Positions 35,806 to 53,600 of a stretch of DNA of 64,000 nucleotides are shown here, piece by piece (position 1 is the stretch's first letter; each line of letters begins with the position of its first letter). The stretch spans positions 172,496,438-172,560,437 of the forward strand of contig OX352773.1 of NCBI GenBank assembly GCA_947095535.1. Direction: 5' to 3'. A program made the translations under genes and the position numbers. Under the pieces are notes generated by a model that made no database searches, was not told the DNA's origin, and saw nothing but the letters and a program-made list of their open reading frames with translations. The stretch comes from Poecilobothrus nobilitatus. Taxonomy: Eukaryota > Arthropoda > Insecta > Diptera > Dolichopodidae.

Positions 35806-37853
35806 GTTAACAAAACATATAATGCCGCCGATCTGGATGCATTCATGAAGATTGCAGCCAGTTGGCAAAATAATACACTTGCTGAAGATTTTGGAGCGAG
35901 TGGAGGAGGTGGCGGCGGTGGTGGTGGCGGTGGTGGTGGTGGTAGTGGTAAGTTTAAAATAAAAAAAATTATTTTCTTTTAATAAATATAATATGTATTT
36001 AAAACTTTTCCGTTAAAAATTTAAAATTTATCCATATAATATATACGCATATGTATACATATATACATATGTACTAAAAAAATTTAAAATGAAATATAGA
36101 GAAAAAAATTTTAAATTAAAACCTCAGAGCACATAAAATCAATTTAAATTAAATTTTTAAATTAAACTTCATTTATAGTTAATCAGTCTTTTTTAAAAAT
36201 AAAATAAATATTATATAAAAAAAAACAAAAAAAAACATATTTAATAAAAATAAATTGAATATATATAGAAAATTGAAATACAAAATGAAAGTTTTTAATT
36301 CTTATTCTCTTCAAGATATGCAAAATTATTTGAATCCAGCAATGAATATGTACAAAAAACGTGAACGAACACAAAATTGGAATCATCAGGAAAAAAAATT
36401 TTTATTGGAATTATGCAAAAAAGATATGAGAATTATTGAAAATAAAAGATTAGATGCTGGATTAACGGCTGTTAAAAATAAAGCATGGAAAATAATACAT
36501 CAAAAATTTTCAGCTGAATTTGGTACAGATCGTACATGTAATCGTTTAAAAGAACAATGGCGTAGAATGAAAGGTAAAATGAAATTAAAGACAAAAAAAA
36601 AAAAAAAAAAAAAACAAACTATAATACCATATATATGAAAATTAATTAAAAAAAAAAAAAATAAATAAATAATATATTCTTAGCTTGTACCAGAAATGAA
36701 ATATTGGATTATAATAATCGTGTCCAAAGATATGGTCAAGAGGCTGCAGATCGAAAAAAACCATCACCATTTACATTCGAAATATGGGAATTTATGCAAG
36801 AGGCTAAAAGACAATGTAAAAGTGAAGCATTAGATGGAGTTGATTATTCAAAGATGCCATTAAAATTAGAAGAAGATTTTGAATTTAATGAAGCTTTAGC
36901 AGATAAAGATGATAATGATAGTGAAGAGTAAGTTAAACATTTCTTTTTCTGTTTTAGATTTTTTTTGTTTTTTTTTTTCTAAAAAAACTCTCCCAAATAT
37001 ATTTCGCAATTTTTTTTTTTAAATTTTTTGTTTTTAATTCTTTTATTTCAGGCCAAAAACAAATGAAATTCATATTAAAGAAGAGAATGGTGATGCAGAG
37101 GATAGTGATTGTGAAAATGATGGTAGTGGCGGTAGTCGACATAGTATTGGTCGTCCTGGTTCTGTTGATCGTATGTCTTCCACACCACCAAATAATTTAG
37201 ATGAATCATCAACAAATGGCGGTCTAAATAGCGGTGATTTATCAAATAATCAAGCAATGAATAGTTTTCAACAAGAGAATAGTTTATCAAATTCATTTAA
37301 TATAAGTAATATTGCATCAACATTAGAAGCATTAAATGCATTACGTAATAATTTTCAATTAAATAATGGTGTATCTGGTATAAATGGTACAAATAGTGGC
37401 GGCGGTAATAATATTTCAAATGGTGGTTTAAATGGTTCAATATCAGATGGTCCACCAATATCAAAAAGACAACGTCGTCAATCAAATTTTACCGATGATT
37501 CACATTATGGACAAAATCAACATAATAATTCACAACAAAATTCATCACAAAATGGTAGTGGTGCTGGTGGTGTTGGTGTTAGTGGTGTTGGTGTTGGTGT
37601 TAGTATTGGAAGTAATATTGGTAGTGGTATTGTTGGCCTACCAAATGGTAATTTAAATACTAATAATAACAATAGTACACAATCAACTGAAATGAAAATA
37701 TTTATGGAAATGCAAGCAAAAGAACATTTATTACGTATGCAAATATTAGAAACTCAATTACAAGCGGCCAAATATAGTCGTGATATAGTAGAAATAAATA
37801 AAAGTATAGCATTACAAAAATTACATGATATAGCAAATAGACGTATGAGTTAA
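35806..37853 (+). CDS. Myb/SANT-like (zeste-type) DNA-binding domain protein, 5'-incomplete, four exons
   Basis: Coding exons 35806-35947, 36316-36573, 36684-36927 and 37052-37853 (TAA) join in frame through GT-AG introns, with split codons restored as Asp, Ala and Glu; this gives 481 residues plus stop. Residues 1-47 (AADLDAFMKIAASWQ, then 13 consecutive Gly) precede a helical domain at about 62-135 containing NWNHQEKKFLLELCKKD, AWKIIHQKFSAEFG and LKEQWRRMK. The spaced aromatic residues fit the Myb/SANT-like domain of zeste/MSANTD proteins. An acidic Asp/Glu-rich stretch, Asn/Ser/Gly-rich low complexity, a basic cluster SKRQRRQ (possible nuclear signal) and a C-terminal coiled coil (MQAKEHLLRMQILETQLQAA) follow. 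I infer a nuclear transcription factor. The exon at 35806 opens in phase 0 behind an acceptor, so upstream exons exist unless transcription starts nearby at Met14 (ATG 35845). A candidate AATAAA lies at 37873-37878. No named orthologue is recognised. Confidence 0.85.
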
Positions 37854-40474
37854 ATTACATAATTAATTAATTAATAAAAAATACAAAAAAAAAAAAAACA
37901 AAAAAAAAAAAAAATATACAACAAAAATAAACTTAACACAATAAAAAAATAAATAAAAAATGAACAAAATTATTATTATTTAAATAATAATCAAATATAA
38001 TTACAAATAATGAGCGCTATATTATTAAATAAATTACTTATATGTTTATAATTTTTATATATACAAACACATACTTAAAGAAATAATTAATAATATTATT
38101 ATTTTTTTTTTTTTTTTAATTTTTAATAATTTATAATGTAAAAGATGTAATTTAAACAAAAAAAAAAAAAAACGAATTTTAGTTAAGAATTTTAAATTAA
38201 ATTAATTTTTTTTTTTATATATATAAATATCTATATATATATATACGTTATACTTAATAATTAATTAAATAAAATAAAATTAATTAATAGAAAAAAAAAA
38301 CCAGTAAACTTATACCTATTTTTTTTTTTTTATACTATATATTAATTTAATATATTGTAATTTTACATAATTATTATTAATAGAACTTTTTAGATTTTTT
38401 AAGCGTTATTATTAATAAATTTTAAAACTGAAGAGGGGGGCAGGGGGAAAAGGGGTGGACAATGAAAATTTAAAAACACGAAAAAAAATATTTAATATAA
38501 ATTTCGAATTATATTAATAATAATTTTTTTTTTTTTTTGTTTTTTTTTTTATATTTTATTTATCCATATATGTAATAAAAACTATTAATATCGTAATTTT
38601 CTTTTACAATGTAAAAGAAATTTCATTCTCAATATAAATTTAATTAATTCAAAACTAAAAAAAAAAAAATAATAATACATATATAACTTTTATAACTGAG
38701 TACTATTAATCTTTTGGTACTTAATAACAACTATTTTAATTTATTTAATTTTACTATTAATTTGAATTATTAATAAATTAATTGAGTATTCTATTAAAAA
38801 ATAATTTTTTTTTTTTTCTTTACAAATGGATCAGTATTTCTTTTATTTTTTCATCAAATTAAATCATCCAATATACACGATTAATTTAAAAATAAAACAA
38901 AAAAAAAAAAAACGAATACCTAATATGGAAATTAAAAATTTTTTTACACGTGATTTTTTTTTTTTTTTTTTTTTTTTATTAAATTCAATCCAAAATTTAG
39001 ATCAAATATCCTGCCTATTTTCAATTTTCGATTTAAAAAAATAGAATAGTATCAGAGTATTAAAGAAATGTTTTATAGAAGAAAATTAATTATTGTAATG
39101 TAGTCAAAAAACGACATGACAATATATTAATCGGAACAGAATAGAATAACTTTTTGTATACGTATATTAATCTTATACATATATTAATTTTTTTTTTTTG
39201 AGGTTTGAATTTAGATTTGAGACACCAACTAAAAAAGATGGTAATATAAATATGCTTCAAATTAAAATAAAAGAAAATTATTAATAATTTTATTTCAGTT
39301 TTTTTTTTTGGTTTTTATTCTAAATTTATTGTTATTAATACTCATTAAAAAAAAAAAAAAAAAAAAGAAAATGAATTAAAATTTTTTTGTTTTTTGGTTT
39401 TTTAAATAAAATACAAATAAAAAAAGCGAATTAAATAATTTATATGTAGAACGCATTCCTATATAGACAGTATTCATATATTTTTTAATAAAATAAAAAA
39501 AAAAGGAACAAATTCGAAAAAAAAAACAAAAATAAAAAGAAAACTTCCTTAATTTTTTTGGATATAGAAATTATTTTTTCTTAATTTAACAAATTGTTAC
39601 TTAATAAATTCTTTTTATTTTATTTTATTATTAATTATTATTATTATTATTTTTTTTTTTTTTTAATATTAGTAGTATAATAATTGTGAAACTGTATATA
39701 ATATTATAAAATATAATTTTAATAACTAAAAAAAAAAAAAAAAACAACAATTAATATTAAATTATAAAAACTAGTAATTGTATATTTTTTTTAATATAAA
39801 TTAAAAAAAAAAAAAAAAAATTTGTAAAAAAAACAAAAAGAACAATAAAATCTGAATTAAAAAAAAAAAAACAAAAAAAAACAGAAACTATACAGAAAAA
39901 TCTCAAAAATTTATATACTTAATTAAATTCATTTATATTAATATTATGTATTATTATTAATTTGTATTATTATTAATGTATTTTATATTAATTAATTTAT
40001 ATTATTTTAATTATAATTTTTTTTCTTTTTTTTTTTATTATAAAAAAATCTATTAAAGTTTTTTCTTTTAATTTTTGGTTTTTTTTTTTTTGTTTTTATG
40101 TAAAAAATTAAAATTTAAATACAAAATTAATATTAATTTTAAAAAATGAATTTTTTTGGAAGAAACACAACATATTTATGACAATATTGTAATATTTTTT
40201 GTCATTGGTTTTTTTTTTTTGTTTGTCCTTTAACAAAGGTTTTAACCGATATTTTATAATTTTTCACATTTGAATCTGCTTAAACGAAAATGAACATTTT
40301 TTGTTATTATTTTGTCTATGTCTCGATTTACCCATTAAATGTAACTAAATGAATTGTCAAAATTCGTGTTATTTGACAAAAAAAAAAAAAAAAAATCCGG
40401 AGAAAAAAAAAATTCATCCTTGAAATTTTGAAAAATCTTTCAATATAATCAAAAATAATTTTTTATAAAAAAAA
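37854..40474. other. 3' UTR and intergenic region after the Myb/SANT-like gene
   Basis: Candidate poly-A signals follow the stop (AATAAA at 37873). A G-rich island (GGGGGGCAGGGGGAAAAGGGG) lies at about 38435-38455. A hairpin with 10-bp arms (TTTCTTTTAC / GTAAAAGAAA, loop AAT) lies at 38598-38620. The remainder is poly-A/poly-T. The open frame at 38826-39044 is poly-Lys and poly-Phe and is not credible. Confidence 0.6.
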
Positions 40475-40930
40475 TTTGTTTGCAGATTTCTACTAAGCCT
40501 TTCAAAGATTTCAAGGTTTTCACTATAAATCTATCAGAACTTCCATTTGTTTACAGAATTCTATTAAACCTTTTAAAGATTTCAAGGGTTGTTGAACCAC
40601 AAATTTTTCAGAGCTTCCATTTGTCTGCAAATTTCTACTAAACTTTTCAAAGATTTTAAAGTTTTAATTACAAATCCTTCAGAGCTTCCATTTGTCTGCA
40701 AATTTCTACTAAACTTTTCAAAGATTTTAAAGTTTTAATTACAAATCTTTCAGAGCTTCCATTTGTTTGCAGATTTCTACTAAACCTTTCAAAAATGCGA
40801 AGGTTACACAAATCCTTCAAATGTTACGTTTGTTTGCAGATTTGTCTAAACCTTTCTTTGAGGTTTGCTATATTTCATATATTTATACTAAAGGCTCAAG
40901 ATTTTAAACATAAATCCTTCAAAGATTTTC
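40475..40930. repeat. Minisatellite with a 67-74 bp unit, about six copies
   Basis: The marker TTTGTYTGCARATTTCTACTAAACYTTTCAAAGATTT recurs with starts at 40475, 40546, 40620, 40691, 40762 and 40829, i.e. spacings of 71, 74, 71, 71 and 67. The units at 40620 and 40691 are nearly identical, while outer copies are diverged and the array fades out by about 40930. This edge decay is typical of a tandem array evolving by unequal exchange. It lies in the convergent intergenic region and has no coding frame. Confidence 0.9.
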
Positions 40931-43900
40931 AATAATTTGTAATAGTTTGTTATATTGATCATAAAACGTTTAGTCAAAAATGATGATACTTTGAAATTTA
41001 CTTAATTTTCATATAAAAGATTTGTTCTTAAAAAAAACTCGATGATCATGTTTTCATCAATTAAATAAATCGTTCTTCTCGAATAAGACTCTATATAGTA
41101 AATATGATGCTCGTAAAAGATTTTCTATCAAAATAATTGATGATATAGTATTGAAAAGGCCATGTGTACTCTAATTGAAATTTAAGTATTTAAGTATTAA
41201 TTTTTTGACTTTAAACTTTTCTGCACATTCTCTTAAAATTATACAGATTAAAAAAATTTTTTTATTTATATCTCACATTATTTATTAATTTTAACATTAA
41301 TTCATTCAAATTTTGAATCTTGAAACCAAAACCACAGCTTTTTAAATAATAAAAAAGTAAAATTTGCGCAATTTTTCATTTTAAAAGATTTTGACATTTT
41401 TATAAACTAAAACGGTTGTAATAAATGAAGGAAATAACAGAAAAAATACAAATATGGTAAATGCAGATTTTTCTGCTTTTATGAAGTCAACTGAACTTAT
41501 ATTATTATCAATTTAATAATTTATTTTCTTAATTTTATTAATTTTAAAATTTAAAGAACATACAAAAAATATGAAATGAAGTAAAATATTGTTGAATGTG
41601 TTACAAAAGATAAAAATATAAATAAAAAACATGCGTAAAAACTATTTTTAATTAATTTATTTGTAAGCCATTTAATTTTTGTTTTTTTTTGTTTTCATTA
41701 TTATTATTATGTGCCTATATTAATTTTATCCATTAAAGAAATTAACGAAAATTTTTTTTTTAATTTTTATTTTTTTTGGTGTACTTATTTGATTATTTTT
41801 AATGTATTTGTATTTTTTTTTTTTTTTCAATATTTTATAAATTGAAATCTTTTTTTTAAGTCAAAAAAACAAAAATAAATTAAAAAAAAAAAAAAAAACA
41901 GAAATAAATATTTTTTCTTGTTAAAAAAAAAAAAAAAAACAAAAAAAGTACTTCTTATTTTTTAAACTTAATCGGACTGTTAAATAAAAACAAAAAACTT
42001 TGCTCATAACAAAATAAATCAAACTAACAAAAAGTAAAATTAAAATTTACTTTAACTTAAATGAAACAAAAAAAAAAAAAACAAAAACTCAACAAATTAT
42101 TATATACTTACTACAATTAAACAATAAAAAATAATACAATCCAAGAATATTCTAATGATATGAAATAAAATAAAAAAAATTTTTTTTTTAAATAGAGCCA
42201 TTAATTGACGCATTTGGAGCATAATTTAAAATGTGAAAAACATTGCATTAATTTAAACCAGCTCAATCATATTAATGCATTTTTTATGTATACACATACT
42301 TAAAAGTTATATGGTCTTAGTTTAGTCTTTTAACATTAAAATTCTAAATTTAAAACGTTTATTTTAAAATCATTAATTATTGCACTTTTCAAACAAATTG
42401 AATTTGAATATTATTTAAGATTCTTTTTATTTAATTTTATTGAAAATTTTATTTTATTATAATAATTTGTAAAGATATGGTTATAAATTTGATCCCTACT
42501 GAAGTTGCAAATAAAAAAGAATATAGTATTATCTAATTAATATAAAAAATTTATCACATTATGTTTTTACTTTTTTTTTTTTTTTAAATCTAAATCTATT
42601 TCTATTTCAAAATTAGAAGCTAGGACACAATTTAATCATCAATTCGACTTAACCTTGTTTAACCTCAAAAATATATTAAATAGAAATGTACTGTAACTCT
42701 CCAATAAAGCTTATACATAAATCAATTCGTATAATACATACATAGTTAGAATTTTTTTATTAAAATTAATTAAAATCTAAAAATCTTTAAAATTTCAACA
42801 ATAAAACCAACTTTCTAATAATTTTTAATAATTTATTTCGATAAAATATTCATAGAGAGCAAATGTTTTTGAGTATCGAAATTGTTCAATCAATACAGTA
42901 CCTATTTCTAAAAAAATCTTTAATGTAAATGAATCATGCATAGACTTAACTAAAAAAAAATTCAAAAAATACCTTATACTGTTTAGAATACATCATAATT
43001 GCAATGTTCTTGTAAAATTTGTATAAATTTTCATTTTCAGTTTTAAAATTACTTGCTATTACCCTACTACTTGCTATATTAAACTACATACTTGCTATTA
43101 CCCTATTTTATATACATATATGTATTTCTAAATTAGCTTTAAATATGTAGTTTGAATCATTACTATGCATGCATCTAAAAATGTCTAGTGCAGAAAATAT
43201 AATTTATAACGAATAAAAAATTATTTATAAATAAAAAATAATGATGTGCTAATAAAATTATAAAAAATTTCAGATTATTTCAAAACAAATATTTAAAAAT
43301 TTTTTAAATTATTATTTTTTTTTTTTTTTAACTTACCATTTTTACATTTTTCATATCTTTATACCATAATTTTTTATTTATTTTAATTTATTTTAATTCA
43401 TATCATTAAAGATATTCAATAATAACAGTTTAAATATTTATATATATACACAAATATGTACTATAATAATGTCTGTTAAAATTAATTAAATATTAAAATA
43501 AATAAAAAAAAAAAAAAAAAAAAAAAACTGTACCCTAAATACATACATACATAAAAAAAAACAAAAAAAATCAAAATATGACTACTATTTATTGATGAAA
43601 AACTATTATGAAAATAAATACAATTATATATAATTAATACATATAATATATTATATATATAATATATATATATAAAATATTATATTATATTAACAGACAA
43701 TAGTTTTTTAAGTGTTACCAGACTGTTAGATTTATATTAATAAAAAATATATATAAATGAAAAAAAAAAACAAAAAACAAAATAAAAAAAAAAAAATTAA
43801 TAAAATAAATTAAAACACAAAAACTAAAAATTTACAATAAAATTAACAAAAAAAATAAAAGAAACAGCATTTTCATAAAAAAAAGAAAAGTTAAAAAAGC

Positions 43901-45297
43901 CAAGAAAAAATAATTAATATTATTAATACAAAAAAAAAAAATATATAATTATATATTACTATTAATATATATAACTATATACTATACAATAATATACATA
44001 CATATATATATATATATATTAAAATAAATTATAAAATATAGAAGTTTAGATAAAAAAAAACAGTTATTTTTATTCAAATACTTTTTCTTCTTCATAGTTT
44101 TTCTCTTCACTTTAAATTTCAGGAGGTTAATCATCATAATTTGGATGGTTTATCTGAATTTTCTCGATCTAAAAAAAAAAATTAATATTAAACGTATTGA
44201 ACCATTCTGCTACTATATAAGACGCCAGTTATAGCTTTTATTAAAATCAGTTCAGCTATGAATTTTTAAATTTTAAGTTAAATATTTTAAAAAAAAAATC
44301 AATTTTATGATATTCTGGATTGGTAATTATTTTCCTGAACAACTGATCAGTCATTTTGCATTTAATGAAACAAAATTGTTCCAATGGCATATGTTTCATT
44401 TCTAACCCATTTTAGTTTATCATTGAAAAAAATTCTGATGCAGTTCTTGACTTGTCAACATCTTTCTTCACATGTTGCCTCTATTTCTTGATTCAATTAT
44501 TTCACCTTGCAAAAAAAGTCAAAGAAAAAACAGAATTGGATTTATTCCTACGATGTTCAAATACATATTTAAAAATTTTTCTTAAAAATTATCATTATGT
44601 TTGATAATAAAAAAAAAATTATCCTTATGAATAGATATTTTGTTTCGATCTAATTTCAGAAACATAATCGTAACCCTGACTCTTTATTTAGAACTACTTA
44701 TGGTTAAAGTTTTTCCTTAAACTAACAATTTGTATATATGTTTTATGTGTATGTTCATCTTCAATATCATCTTGCATATTGTTATTTGTTCGTTTTACTC
44801 GACAGCCATTTAGTCATTTGAATGTAATAGCTAGAATTTTTTGTGCGGTAAAAATATTTCTTTTAAATTTGTTTTGATCGCTATTACGGTTGTCAATGTC
44901 TACTTTAGAACGGGTCTAAATATAGTTTTTTATATAATCAATTTACCTTTTCTCGATTATTTTCTTAAATTAGGTGATAGTTTTAAATTGATTATTTTGA
45001 ATTCATATTTTTTTGGATAATCTTCAATTTGGATCTTATTAGATTGTCAAGCCCAATATTTTAATTTTTGGTTTGTTACCATTTCTTACTGTAGTTTCAT
45101 TTTCAAAACTTAACAAAACATTTATTTTGGATTGAACCTTTCAATATGTTATCCTTAACAATATAAATACAATAAATTAAACCAACATTATTAGATTTTT
45201 TAAATAATTTTTTATATGTAAAAAAAAAATTTAACAATTGTTATACTAAACTAAGATATTATTTAAATGTTTTAAAACCTAACTAATATAAATTTAA
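40931..45297. other. Convergent intergenic region between the Myb/SANT-like gene and AlaRS-m
   Basis: Mostly AT-rich with poly-A/poly-T runs and AT microsatellites (for example 43650-43690). A short complex segment at 44123-44186 is bounded by acceptor-like sites on both strands (see findings). A TTTATT at 45121 could be the minus-strand AATAAA for the synthetase gene. No gene is otherwise supported. Confidence 0.5.
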
Positions 45298-49274
<3,977 letters not shown>

Positions 49275-50038
49275 TTTTAAGAAAATATTTATTTAATTTA
49301 AATACAAAAGAATAATAACAGTCTAGATTTAATTGATACCAACCGGTTCTTTATTTAATATATTGTCAAAATCACCTGTTTTTAAAATAAAAAAAATAAG
49401 ATAAGAAAAATTATAAAAACAAAAAAAGAAAACAGAAAACGCTATAATTTGATAGGTAAACACTTTACAGATTTCTGCAAAACGAAATTTTTACCAAAAA
49501 AGAAAAAAAGAACTTTCTGGGTATCAACAGTGCTGCCGTATATCCTATTTATTATTCTTTATTATAAAATTAAAATTTAGTGCCATAAAGTACTATATGT
49601 TCACCTATATTAAAAACTGATGGAGATTTCCCGATTTCTTTATATTTTTATAACTACATATGTATAAATATAATATTAAAATACTTAAAAAATAATTATA
49701 ATTAAGTAAGCCTTTTGAAATAATTTTTAAAAAAATTTATTAATATTTTTGAAAATATTGAAACTCTTTTTAATATTATTTCGATATTTATACGAAACCA
49801 TTATTAAATAAATAAAATTGACAAAGAGTTTTTTTTTGACACATCCCTGCTTTGGAGATTTGATAGTTTGAAACGTCAAAAGTTAGGGAATTGAGGTCGT
49901 AAAAACTTAATTTAGATTTTGATCATCTTTCATCAAGTTAAGAGTAATAATTGCTACATATTTTATTGCATTTTAAAATCATTTTTTTAAAATCTATTTT
50001 TAATAATACTAATATTGAAATCGTAAGACTAATTAATC
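49275..50038. promoter_or_regulatory. Divergent promoter region between AlaRS-m and IF1
   Basis: 764 bp separate the two start codons, which point away from each other, so promoters and 5' UTRs of both genes must lie here. Both proteins act in mitochondria, making shared regulation plausible. No TATA box, initiator or named transcription-factor site could be identified with confidence. The block at 49840-49910 is the least AT-rich part. Confidence 0.6.
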
Positions 50039-50643
50039 ATGTTTGTTGTGCAAAGATCTAAACGTTTGTGTCCAGTTGTAGTAAGGTAAAATTTTTTAAT
50101 TTTTATAATCAATCAATACCTTGTGGTACCGGTTCACTTGACAATCAATTTATCAGTCACATTTACGTAATAGAACGTAAATTATTATTTAGAATCATCC
50201 AAAATACATACATAAGTTATTTTACTTTTATTCTAGAAGAAAAAAATTATATGCATATTTGAATATTTTGTGGAATAATTTTTTAATATATTTTAGGTTC
50301 GCTAGAATGAGCTCTGATCAAATTGGATCTTTAGGAGATGGTGCTGGTAAAGGTGGTGGCGGTGGTGGAAGTATTCGTGCAGCAGGTGGTGCTTTCGGTA
50401 GAATGGAAGCAGCACGAGAAGAAGAATACTTTTATAAGAAAGTAAGCAAATAAATAAAAATATTGTATTACTGTTAAACTAACCCGATTTTTTTTTTTTT
50501 ACATTAAATTTTAGCAAAAACAACAATTACAGCACTTAAAAGAGGAAAAAATTCATCAAAAAGACTTTCATGAACAGCAAATTAAAGAACATGAAGATGC
50601 TATACGTCGCCATAAGGAGTATTTGAAGAACATACAGAATTAA
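50039..50643 (+). CDS. IF1: Mitochondrial F1F0-ATP synthase inhibitor IF1 (complete, 3 exons)
   Basis: IF1 binds the F1 catalytic head and blocks ATP hydrolysis when the proton gradient collapses. Exons 50039-50085, 50297-50441 and 50515-50643 join in frame through GT-AG introns to 106 residues, about the family's usual length. The N-terminus ([20 protein letters not shown]) is basic without acidic residues, as for a mitochondrial import signal. A Gly-rich linker (GKGGGGGG) precedes the conserved inhibitory segment [20 protein letters not shown] (about residues 41-60). A long charged helix follows, with many His residues ([21 protein letters not shown]), consistent with the pH-sensing and dimerisation coil. 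A candidate AATAAA lies at 50957-50962. A shorter in-frame ATG in exon 2 would remove the targeting peptide, so the ATG at 50039 is preferred. Confidence 0.96.
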
Positions 50644-53600
50644 ATGGATAATTTTTTTTATTTACATTTGAATTTTCAGATAATTGAACGCGGCATTTAA
50701 TTTCGCTTTTAAAACAAAAGAAAAAAATAATCACAGCTCAGTCTAATCACATATTTTTATTTAAACTAATCTTTAAGTTTTACATTTTCAATTTACATAT
50801 TTTAATTTTTTTCTATCATTTTTGCAATATTAAATTTATTAATTGTTAATATGTATTTACATTTAACTTTTATACTTAAATGTCGAACTAAATTTGTATT
50901 GAAATAATTAAGTCGTAGTACAACTCAAAAATTATGCAAGAAATAGAACTGCATGAAATAAAATGAGGAAAATACTGAATATATAAAAATTGATTTTAAT
51001 TCAAAAATGGTATTTTCTTCTAAATATAATACTTATTGAATTATAAAGAAAATATAAGAGTGAAACAACTTTTAAAATCTAAAAGTATTTTTATTGTAGT
51101 CCCTGTATGATAAATAACAAAAATATTTTTTAAGAAGTTATTTATAGAATCGCATGCAAAAACAAATTGTCTGTTAGTAATTACAGAGTCAATTTATCTA
51201 AATTTATAAAATCATAAAATTGTGATCATATAAAATTAAAAATAAATTTAAAAATATTTTGGTAACAATAAGATTTCATACCTTTGTAGTCACTAATATA
51301 AAAAAGTATATGAATTGTGGATTGATATGTAAATTATGTAACACTTCTGCATTATATAGGAAACTAACTTAAATTTGGAAAACAAAAGGTAAAATGAAAA
51401 TATATACGCATAAATTTTGAGAAGATTTTAATGAAATAATTTAATTTCATATGTATTACTATTTCATATGGTAGGTTTATAATTTTTGAAGTTATTCAGA
51501 ACTATGTACAAATATATATGTTATCTTTGTTTTCTGACATTACTAATAAGAAACAAAGATTTTTTAACTAAGTGATTTGAGGTGATTTGAAGTTCTCGCC
51601 ATTTTCTCGCCCAAATTAAAAATAATTTTTACACTTTTGTGTTGTGAGTCTAACCAAAGACTATACCATATAACCATATAAAGTGTATATAAAGTGTAGT
51701 TCTTTGACTCGGTGCTTTAATTTTTCTGATATTGATATAATTTTAAATCGTCTAAAATAAGGAATGAAAAAATTAAACTTAAATTAAAGGACAATATTTA
51801 TTGAGGAATATAATAATTATTGTCTTTGCTACTTTAAATAGATCCATTGTACCACAAAAAATTAAGTTGTGACTGTGTACGAATAGACCTATAGATAAAC
51901 GCTTAAATTCGTTTATAATGTATAAATAGCAAACAAAACCAACTCGGCCTAAAACTTGGGGAAAAATTTTAATAAAATACGGTTCTATAAAATAATTTAT
52001 AAAAACCGATGGTTTTATTCAATATTAGGATCTGAGATAAAATAGTTAATTTGGACATTTATGTAGAATAATTTCCAAAATAAGACGATGCAATGTAGTT
52101 TGTTCCCAACTGAATTATTGAATGATCTTAAAATATCATTGTTCAAAAGTGAAACAACTACATATAAAGAATAATTGGAATCCCATCTAACAGACTAGCT
52201 TGAGCTTTAACAAAAATAAATGTTGTAAGGAGAGTTTAAAGCATCAGAAATCAGAATATATGATACATAATAATTTTATATACATACATAACATACGTAT
52301 GTATGTATGTAGTTACTATGCTGATGGATTTCCAAGCCGAATTTAAAAAAGCCAAAAAATTTAAAAACATTTGTCTGTTTTTATAAAATTAGTCTACAGA
52401 TCGTAAATTCTTTATAATTGTTATATTATGAATATCTGTTATACAGTTATAAAACATGTTCTTCTTTATAAATTAATAAATAAATAAATAATAAATAAAA
52501 GAAAAATATGTATGAATGTATGTATGTACGTACATACATATATTATGTATCTTATTTTAGTTTTAAAAGGAAAAAGCATGATTTAAGCTAATCGTCTGTA
52601 TTAAAGCATAATATAAGCATAATAAAGCATAATAAAGCATATATTTAACAAAAACATTTTTTTTTTGCATATTAAAATTGTTATTTTCATACATATGTAT
52701 AGTAAAACTTTCACGAAGTATTTTAGAAATACGTTAGAAAAAAGATTATTTGTAAAGTTGCCTTTATTCTTTCTAAATATGAAGACAACTTTCTATATGT
52801 ATGTACATACGTACATAGTATGTACATAGTTAATAACAATGCCATTTAAAAGTAGTAGGTATATGTACATGTATGTACATATATTTCTTATAATCAATAC
52901 TTTTTGGTTTATTTTCCATTTTCATTAAAAATTAAAAAAAAAATAAAATAAAAAATTGGAAAACAAAATATGTAATAATTAAAAACGCTAATCTTCCGCC
53001 TTCATAAAGCAAATTTTATCTAATGCATATATGATGTAGATAGAGATTCCCACACAGACAATATTTACACACTTCTTTTTTTTTTTTTTTTCAATCAACA
53101 TTTCATTATTTTTTAAAGCGATAAATTTTGCCTAGAAAATACATATTTTTTTCCCAACATTTGAATAAATTCTGAAATGGGACAATTAATTTTAAATATT
53201 TTGAATGTCCATTGAACAACCATCTTCAATTGATAGGCAAGGCAAAGCTTATCGGTAATATTTTTTTTTTTCCTATGCGTGAACATTTTATGTGTTCGTT
53301 GGCAATTCTGTTGGGATGTAAATTTGCGTAGGCAAAAAATAAATAGCATTTTAAAATGATTATTTTGTTGTGATTTAATTTTTTGTAAAAGGTGCAAATA
53401 TGTGCTTGTATGCATGGAAGAATTGCTTACTAATTTGCAATGAATGGATTAAGTTACATAATAAGGTAACAGCATAAAGTAACTACTTAGTAACAGGTTA
53501 TATAAATAAAATGGCAATAATTTGTGTTTCGTTAGGAAATTTAAATTTGTAAAGTATAAAAATAATTGATAGTAAGTATATTTTGTAGGATATCTTGAAT

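Noticed and set aside
36255..36315. ATG at 36255 as start of the Myb/SANT-like protein
   Set aside because: The acceptor TTCTCTTCAAG at 36305-36315 joins exactly in phase with the exon ending at 35947, so this part is intron.
36574..36638. Lys-rich extension of the second exon of the Myb/SANT-like gene
   Set aside because: A GT donor at 36574 joins in frame to 36684; the extension is poly-A translation.
53113..53415. 100-codon minus-strand open frame
   Set aside because: No recognisable domain, no splice context; composition is like other chance frames of the region.
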